From: CAZAYY01 sp964489525
GTDB lineage: Bacteria; Chloroflexota; Anaerolineae; Anaerolineales; JABWBV01
Reading direction: 5' to 3'
DNA: 64,000 nt
Assembly: GCA_964489525.1 (NCBI GenBank)
Contig: CAZAYY010000011.1
Coordinates: 70,838 to 134,837 of the forward strand
Each line of letters opens with the position of its first letter. The first letter of the stretch is position 1. Below, piece by piece: positions 58,620 through 64,000 of this stretch. The translations under genes and the position numbers were made by a program. The notes below the pieces were generated by a model. It saw only the letters and a program-made list of their open reading frames with translations, had not been told where the DNA came from and searched no databases.

Positions 58620-61063
58620 CCCACAAGCCGCCTACGATTGGTCTTTTTATCAGTTCATCGCAAAACGGGTACGAAGCCACCCTGTACCAGGGGGTTTCGG
58701 ATGTGATTCGGGCTGCTGGCGCGCATCTGGTTTGTTTCACCAGCGGGGCTTTGCGAGCCTATCACGGGTTTGAGTTCCAACGCAATGTTCTCTTTGACCT
58801 GGTGAACGCTGATATTGTGGACGGCCTGATCATCTCTGGCACGCTGGCCCACCCGGTGAGTATGGAGGAGATGGAGGCGTTTTTACACCGGTATGAACAC
58901 CTGCCGCGGGTGACGATAGCCCTCGAAACCCCTGAAGTTCCCTGCGTGATGGTGGATAGCTACAGCGGAATCCAGGCAGTGGTCAGCCACCTGGTTCAGA
59001 CTCATGGGTATACCAAGATCGGTTTTCTGCGGGGGCCGGCTGGCCAGCAAGAGGCGGAAGAGCGCTACCAGGCTTATCGAGACACCATGCAGGCCAACCG
59101 GCTTGCAGTGGATCCCGATTGGATTTTACAGGGGGATTACACCCCGCGCTCCGGCATTGCCGCAGCCCAGGCCTTGTTGGCTTGCGCGCATGTACGGTTG
59201 GAGGCGCTGGTGAGCGCCAATGATACGATGGCAATTGGTGCTGCCAAAGTGCTGCGCGCCGCCGGGATTCGCATTCCGGAAGACCTGGCTCTGACGGGGT
59301 TTGACGACACTGCAGAGGCCCGTTTTGACGCCAGCCCAATGACCTCTGTCCGTCAGGATATTCGCGAGCAAGGGGCAATTGCCGCCCAGACCTTGCTGGA
59401 CCAGATTGCCGGAAAACCCATTGCCCACCGGGTGGTTGCCCCGGCGGCGTTGGTGGTGCGGCGGTCGTGCGGGTGCACCGGATTCGCGCCACCGGCCTTA
59501 CACCCGGCTCTCATTGGGAGTGATTCCTGGGTTCAAAACCTCACTGTGCGGAAGCAGGAAATTTCGGCTCAGGTTGAGCATATCCTGGCCCACATTCCGC
59601 GCCCGAAGACATCTGTCTGGGCGAAAGCATGGCTGGACGCCATCACGGCAAGTCTTTCCTCCGGGAATTCGGATGCCTTTTATGATTCCTTGGAACAAAC
59701 CCTGCTGGATGGCGCTGACCTGGGCATCGAGGTGGCGGCCTGGAACACTGCTCTGGACGCCTTTTTTTACGAGGTAATGATGTGCCTGTCTAACCCTCCA
59801 GAAAAAAGCCTGGTCCGGCAGATGCACGAACGCGCCCGCCTGCGGGTTGGAGAGATTGCGGAGGAAATTGAAAGCCGCCGCCAGATTGATGTCTCCTGGC
59901 AAATGCTGGCTTTTCGTGAATTGGGCGAAATGCTCAGCACCACTTTTGAGATGGCCGAAGCGTTGGATGTTTTATCCTCAGAACTGGAGCCGCTGCGGGT
60001 GAAAGCCTGCTATCTTTCTTTGTTTGAAGACCCGCAAAACCCGGCAGGGCAGGCGCGCTTGATTTTTGCCTGGGCTGCTGGACAGCGCATTCCCATTGCG
60101 CCGGAGGGGGTTTTGTATCCTTCCCCGCAGCTTTTACCCGCAGGGATGGTCGGGGCGTTGGCCAGCCCTGGACTGGTCGTGGAAGCGCTCTATTCCAAAG
60201 AAGACCGCCTGGGTTTCCTGGTTTTAGAGACTTCGCCGAAGGATATTGATGTGTGCAACGCACTGCGCGGCCTGCTAAGTGGGGCGCTGCAAGGGGTACT
60301 GCTGTTGGAACAGCGCCGTAAAACCGAGTCGCGCCTGCTCAAAACGCAAGGCCAGCTAACCTCCCTGGTTTCGCGGCTCGAGGCAGCCAACCGGGAGTTG
60401 GAGTCTTTTTCCTACACGGTATCTCATGACCTGCGCGCCCCACTGCGGGCCATAATTGGCTTTTCGAGCATTTTAAAACAGGAATATAGCCCGGCCCTGG
60501 ATGAAGAAGCCCACCACCTGATTGACCGGATTGTGAAAAACGGCCAGCGCATGGCCACCCTGATTGATGAATTGCTCGCGTTTTCCAGGGCTGGGCGGCA
60601 CGAAATTCGCACCCAATGGGTGGATATGTACCAGGTAGTGTTGGATGTGCACGCCGACCTGGCAGAGCAGTTCCCCCAACGCCAGGTGGAATGGTCCATC
60701 CACCCCCTCCCGCCAGCGTTCACAGACCTGGTGTTGGTTCGCCAGGTGTGGGCTAATTTACTTAACAACGCTGTCAAATATACCGCCCGGCGGCCAGACG
60801 CACGGGTTGAAGTGGGCAGCTACGAGGAAAATGGGCAGGTGGTATATTTCGTGCGTGATAATGGGGTTGGCTTCGACATGCAGTATGCCGGGAAGTTGTT
60901 CGGCGTTTTTCAGCGCCTGCATGCCGATGAAGAATTTGCAGGAACCGGAATCGGCCTGGCCATTTCCCACCGCATCATTACCCGCCAAAACGGGCGCATT
61001 TGGGCCGATTCAAAGATAGACCAGGGCAGTGTGTTCTGCTTCACCCTGCCGCCGGGTGAGTAA
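58616..61063 (+). CDS. Cytosolic LacI-type sensor histidine kinase
   Basis: The 815 residues begin with a periplasmic-binding-protein fold of the LacI/GalR regulator type (about 7-285): TIGLFISSSQNGYEATLYQGV, GFLRGPAGQQEAEERYQAY, GFDDTAEARFDASPMTSVRQD. There is no DNA-binding helix, signal peptide or membrane segment. A helical middle region and a GAF-like region (about 430-570) follow, then a HisKA domain with SHDLRAPLRAI and an HATPase domain (NLLNNAVKY, DNGVGFD, GTGIGLAISHRI). A sugar-like ligand sensed in the cytosol is inferred. No response regulator is adjacent. Confidence 0.85.
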   Translation: MTHKPPTIGLFISSSQNGYEATLYQGVSDVIRAAGAHLVCFTSGALRAYHGFEFQRNVLFDLVNADIVDGLIISGTLAHPVSMEEMEAFLHRYEHLPRVTIALETPEVPCVMVDSYSGIQAVVSHLVQTHGYTKIGFLRGPAGQQEAEERYQAYRDTMQANRLAVDPDWILQGDYTPRSGIAAAQALLACAHVRLEALVSANDTMAIGAAKVLRAAGIRIPEDLALTGFDDTAEARFDASPMTSVRQDIREQGAIAAQTLLDQIAGKPIAHRVVAPAALVVRRSCGCTGFAPPALHPALIGSDSWVQNLTVRKQEISAQVEHILAHIPRPKTSVWAKAWLDAITASLSSGNSDAFYDSLEQTLLDGADLGIEVAAWNTALDAFFYEVMMCLSNPPEKSLVRQMHERARLRVGEIAEEIESRRQIDVSWQMLAFRELGEMLSTTFEMAEALDVLSSELEPLRVKACYLSLFEDPQNPAGQARLIFAWAAGQRIPIAPEGVLYPSPQLLPAGMVGALASPGLVVEALYSKEDRLGFLVLETSPKDIDVCNALRGLLSGALQGVLLLEQRRKTESRLLKTQGQLTSLVSRLEAANRELESFSYTVSHDLRAPLRAIIGFSSILKQEYSPALDEEAHHLIDRIVKNGQRMATLIDELLAFSRAGRHEIRTQWVDMYQVVLDVHADLAEQFPQRQVEWSIHPLPPAFTDLVLVRQVWANLLNNAVKYTARRPDARVEVGSYEENGQVVYFVRDNGVGFDMQYAGKLFGVFQRLHADEEFAGTGIGLAISHRIITRQNGRIWADSKIDQGSVFCFTLPPGE

Positions 61064-61074
61064 TCCCCCAAAAA

Positions 61075-61638
61075 TTATCGGGCAACTCGCTTGGCCATGA
61101 AGATATCTGGTTTTCCGAATCCGTTTGCATCGGGCAGGATGCCTACGACTACGAAGCCCATCTTCTGATAAAACCCAAATGGATGCCCACCTGTGTTTTG
61201 GATGTGGGCAACCTGGTTGAGTAGATCCGGGTAGAGGTCAATGCCAAACAGGCTTGTGCGCCCATTTTCATCATCTGTTCCCAGGAAGATGGTCCCCCCG
61301 CCGCGCTGGCGCACCTGTTCTTCAAAGTCCACCACCAGGGCTGAACCAACCCCCTGCCCCTGGGCCTGCGGGGCAACCGCCAATGGGTGAAGTTCCCAAA
61401 CATGGCCGTCGTACTGCGGCATGCCCCCAATCCAGCCCAAGACCTTGCCGCCTGGCGCCAGGGCCACCCGGCCAAAGCCGCCTTCGCCCAACACGTTATC
61501 AATTTCTTCCAACCCGCTGGCTTCATCGGGCCAGCTTGGGGTCAGGTCTTGAAAAGCACTCACCATCAGCCGGGCGACCTGGGTGGTGATATCGGGGTTG
61601 TTGGGGTCAAGGTCAATAATTTCAAATGGGGTGTGCAT
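61075..61638 (-). CDS. GNAT-family N-acetyltransferase
   Basis: The 187 residues have the GNAT core: motif D/A-type strands with FGRVALAPGGKVLGWIGGMP and the acetyl-CoA-binding ELHPLAVAPQAQGQGVGSALVVDFE (the Q-x-x-G-x-G/A pyrophosphate loop, about 86-105). A helical C-terminal part with NTGGHPFGFYQKMGFVVVGILPDANG follows. The last segment resembles aminoglycoside N6'-acetyltransferases, but the substrate cannot be assigned. It is convergent with the sensor kinase gene. Confidence 0.87.
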   Translation of the reverse strand: MHTPFEIIDLDPNNPDITTQVARLMVSAFQDLTPSWPDEASGLEEIDNVLGEGGFGRVALAPGGKVLGWIGGMPQYDGHVWELHPLAVAPQAQGQGVGSALVVDFEEQVRQRGGGTIFLGTDDENGRTSLFGIDLYPDLLNQVAHIQNTGGHPFGFYQKMGFVVVGILPDANGFGKPDIFMAKRVAR

Positions 61639-61649
61639 GGGGGTTGCTC

Positions 61650-63071
61650 TTATGCGAAACAGCGGCGGTAGAGGTCTGAAACCAGCAGGTTTTCGGGGTC
61701 GGTGCGGGTTTTGAGGGTCTTAAAGCGGCGAACGGTTTCTTCACCCAGGAAGGCCTGCACCGTTTCGCGCTCCAGCAGGCTGTCTTTGGCGAAGTAAAAA
61801 CGGCCGCCCGCCTGCAGCACGACTTGATCCAGGCGCAGGGCCAGGGCGCGCAGGGCCTGCTTGTTGCCGGCTGTCACCCGGTAGTCCTGGGCAAAAGAAT
61901 ATCCATCTACGGCGTGTGTGAGCAGGAAGTTGTCCGGGCGGTGGCGCTTAATGACGCCCAGGTAGTTGGGCAGCCCGTGGGCCAGGCCGAGCTGGATGAT
62001 TTCTCGAAAGGCATCGGCGGCGGTGTCCTTGGGAATGAAGCACTGGTACTGCAGCAAACCGCCCTGGCCATAGGCGCGCTCCCAACGCGGCACGTAGTCC
62101 AACAAAAAATTGAATGCGCCCATGGATTGCAGGTGGGTGGTGTGGTTGCCAATGGTGCGGTTGAGGGTGTATTTGAGCGTGTTGGTGAGGCGCACGCCGG
62201 GGTTGTTCATGAAGAAGCGCATCCCGATATGGATGATGGACTTGGGAATCACGCCAAAGAGGGTGTCGGGCAGGGTCTGGTAGTCCACCCGCAAAGAACG
62301 GGCCGGGGCGGGGTCTTCGCCAGGGTGCAGATAGTCGGCGCTGTGCATCTGGCCGCGCCCGGTTTGTGGGCCGCCGGTGGTGCAGTCCACCCACCCGACC
62401 ACGTAATCGTTTTGTTCTTTGCGCTCGTCCAGGGAAGCCAGGCAGCGGGAGATATCCGGTTCGGCCCAGGCCTCTACACGCAGCAGGCCGGAGTAGATGC
62501 GCTTCATCTGCATGGTGATGGAGGTAAACATGCCCAGCATGCCCACCCCGCCAATCATGGCGTAAAACAGGTCGCGATTTTCTTCCGGGGTGCAGGTGAT
62601 GTGTTCGCCCGTGGGCAGCAGGGCTGTGAAGGAGCGCACATGCTCGCCAATTGTTCCGGCTTTCCAGTTGTTTTTGCCGTGAATGTTGGCCCCCAGGCAG
62701 CCGCCCAAGGTTGGGAACATCGTTCCAGGGACGACCGGCGGCCACCAGCCATCGGCCAGGATATACTGCCAGAGCTGCTGGATCGTGACACCCGGTTCAA
62801 CCGTAATTAACCCGGTATCCGGGTTCCAATCCAGCACCCGGTTCAGGCGCTGAATGTCGATCACCACCCCGCCCCCATTCAGGGCGGCATCGCCGTAGCT
62901 GCGCCCTGCGCCGCGCAGGGTGATGGTTTTGCCGTGATTACGGGCCTGCTCAAACAGTTCAGCGGCTTGTTCCACCCGGCTGGGCTGGTACAGGTAGGCC
63001 GGGCTGGCGAGCGAATGGCCAAAGTTTTCCAGGCGGGTCAGCCGGTCGAGCGGCCAGGCAGGGGCGCTCAT
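61650..63071 (-). CDS. FAD-binding oxidoreductase, DprE1-like
   Basis: The 473 residues resemble DprE1, which oxidises decaprenylphosphoryl-ribose. The FAD domain (VAO type) has RGAGRSYGDAALNGGG (about 52-67), the GTMFPTLGGCLGANIHGKNN block and GMLGMFTSITMQMKRI. The cap domain carries WERAYGQGGLLQYQCF and FAKDSLLERETVQAFLG, as in DprE1. The start MSAPAWPLDRL overlaps the upstream SDR gene by 4 bases (ATGA). Polyprenyl-pentose epimerisation with the SDR is the likely role. Confidence 0.85.
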   Translation of the reverse strand: MSAPAWPLDRLTRLENFGHSLASPAYLYQPSRVEQAAELFEQARNHGKTITLRGAGRSYGDAALNGGGVVIDIQRLNRVLDWNPDTGLITVEPGVTIQQLWQYILADGWWPPVVPGTMFPTLGGCLGANIHGKNNWKAGTIGEHVRSFTALLPTGEHITCTPEENRDLFYAMIGGVGMLGMFTSITMQMKRIYSGLLRVEAWAEPDISRCLASLDERKEQNDYVVGWVDCTTGGPQTGRGQMHSADYLHPGEDPAPARSLRVDYQTLPDTLFGVIPKSIIHIGMRFFMNNPGVRLTNTLKYTLNRTIGNHTTHLQSMGAFNFLLDYVPRWERAYGQGGLLQYQCFIPKDTAADAFREIIQLGLAHGLPNYLGVIKRHRPDNFLLTHAVDGYSFAQDYRVTAGNKQALRALALRLDQVVLQAGGRFYFAKDSLLERETVQAFLGEETVRRFKTLKTRTDPENLLVSDLYRRCFA

Positions 63072-63850
63072 ATCTTCAACCTGCGGAAAATGAAGGATGG
63101 CACCAACACAATGGCCAGCATGATAAAGGCCCACTGAAAAGGCACATAGCGGGTTTGTTTGCGCTTGCGAATGGCGCTGCAAATTTCCCGGGCGGCCTGT
63201 TCGGGGCTGATCATCATGGGCAGTTCCTGGCCGCCGGTCATAGCGGTGTCTACGAAGCCGGGTTTAATGGTGATGACGTTCACCCCGCTGCGGGTCAGCC
63301 GGTTGCGGAGCGATTCAAGGTAATTGGTTAGCCCGGCTTTGGAGGCCTGGTAGCCCGGGTTTTTCACCCGCCCGCGGTCACCCGCCACTGAAGAGATGCC
63401 CACGATTTGCCCGCTGCCAAGCTGTTCGAACAAGGCCGCAGCCTGCCCCAGCCAGGCCATGGCGCCCAGCAGGTTGACATCTACCATTTTCTTATCTTTT
63501 TCGAAGTTGTATTCGGAAAACGCCACCTGGAAGAGTGCCCCGGCATTGTAGATGACCAGGTCAATGCCCTGCAGGTCGCTGAGGATTTTTTGGAAAAGCG
63601 GCGGTACCGCGGCAAAGTCGGTGACATCGTGGGCATAGGCCAGGGCACGGGTTTCGCCGAATGTGTGGTTGATTTCTGCGCTCAGCGCTTCCAGCAGGTC
63701 CGAACGCCGGGCCAGCAGGGCAACCACATAGCCTTCCGCAGCAAGCTGCCAGGCCAGCGCAGCCCCAATGCCTGAGGATGCGCCCACCAAAACGGCACGC
63801 GGCCGGGGTTCCAGCGGGGTTTGAGGGGGAAGTTTGGGGTGAGTGGACAT
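63068..63850 (-). CDS. Short-chain dehydrogenase, DprE2-like
   Basis: The 260 residues are a classical SDR: GASSGIGAALAWQLA (about 23-37), NAG in VIYNAGALFQVAF, the catalytic Ser in GISSVAGDRG and the Y-x3-K in YQASKAGL. A C-terminal hydrophobic segment with a basic tail (about 240-260) suggests membrane association, as in DprE2. Its overlap with the DprE1-like gene supports a two-step epimerase. The start is the ATG at 63850; an upstream TTG gives six more residues. Confidence 0.87.
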   Translation of the reverse strand: MSTHPKLPPQTPLEPRPRAVLVGASSGIGAALAWQLAAEGYVVALLARRSDLLEALSAEINHTFGETRALAYAHDVTDFAAVPPLFQKILSDLQGIDLVIYNAGALFQVAFSEYNFEKDKKMVDVNLLGAMAWLGQAAALFEQLGSGQIVGISSVAGDRGRVKNPGYQASKAGLTNYLESLRNRLTRSGVNVITIKPGFVDTAMTGGQELPMMISPEQAAREICSAIRKRKQTRYVPFQWAFIMLAIVLVPSFIFRRLKI

Positions 63851-63900
63851 AGGGGGCCTTTTTGTCAAAATCCAGAGGATGAACGGATCGATACGAAATC

Positions 63901-63906
63901 ATTATA
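63901..63906 (-). promoter_or_regulatory. -10 box of the DprE-like operon
   Basis: TATAAT on the minus strand, with TTGGGT 16 bases upstream as a weak -35. The leader would be about 45 bases. Confidence 0.55.
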
Positions 63907-63948
63907 CCCTGAGGTTTGCCGAACCCAACGCGAGCGTTGGCTGTGGGT

Positions 63949-63977
63949 CAGGAGTTTCTTAAAGTCAGAAACTCTTG
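63949..63977. repeat. Hairpin repeat CAGGAGTTTCT, copy 2
   Basis: An 11-bp inverted repeat (one G-T pair) with loop TAAAGTC, followed by a C-rich stretch to the window end. It matches 45594-45622 nearly base for base. Confidence 0.75.
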
Positions 63978-64000
63978 TGAAATTCCAAGTCCCCACCCCC

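Noticed and set aside
1..64000. CRISPR arrays, prophage, transposases and rRNA genes.
   Set aside because: No regularly spaced direct repeats, no phage or transposase proteins and no rRNA sequence were seen on reading both strands.

Overview
This window looks like part of a chromosome of a bacterium in the Chloroflexota, most likely class Anaerolineae. That is inferred from gene style, not from a marker-gene tree. The signs are lipoproteins and membrane anchors with long Thr/Pro linkers, an MshC-like cysteine ligase, a split archaeal-type glutamate synthase, cytosolic LacI-fold histidine kinases, C-rich palindromic intergenic repeats, and -10 boxes that sit directly on start codons. No phage, transposase, plasmid or CRISPR genes were seen. 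GC is moderately high except for a more AT-rich stretch at about 55.5-57.8 kb.

Layout. 1-3.5 kb (minus): translation and envelope core rpsB-tsf, pyrH, frr-uppS (uppS cut by the window edge). 3.8-7.7 kb: MshC/CysRS-like ligase, rhomboid protease, murJ, tRNA-Arg(CCT). 7.7-10.2 kb: a consensus promoter feeding a perfect hairpin, a membrane-anchored phospholipase D, an M23 peptidase, tRNA-Lys(TTT). 10.4-16.3 kb: thioredoxin, a two-component pair, and a VTC-DUF4956-CotH operon. 16.3-22.3 kb: anchored HExxH peptidase, sugar epimerase, bactofilin, then a tightly overlapping moaA-HAD-mpg-fabI operon. 22.4-27.4 kb: LysM protein, then hemH-hemG and a PucC-type carrier. 27.4-29.6 kb: SPFH protein and selD. 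29.6-39.5 kb: PyrK-like protein, CNBD/PH membrane protein, def-recF, glgA, and a MacB-like ABC efflux operon. 39.7-45.1 kb: three glutamate-synthase genes. 45.1-46 kb: structured repeats. 46-55.5 kb: sugar dehydrogenase lipoprotein, metH/metF fusion, TPR protein, RNase Z, two unknowns, purA, threonine dehydrogenase. 56-64 kb: propeller membrane protein, HAD phosphatase with a LacI-fold histidine kinase, GNAT, and a DprE1/DprE2-like pair.

The strongest single observation is that selD extends upstream through an in-frame TGA at exactly the catalytic Cys/Sec position, followed by two adjacent hairpins, one with a GGU apical loop. The gene therefore most likely encodes a selenocysteine-containing selenophosphate synthetase, and a conventional ORF call truncates it. 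Other candidates for poorly described biology are the VTC-DUF4956-CotH operon, a promoter-hairpin unit with no ORF at 7789-7860, and a tandem pair of intergenic hairpins whose stems differ in sequence but keep pairing (45671-45908).

Gene starts were reassigned wherever a ribosome binding site, an overlap or a -10 box pointed to an internal start.
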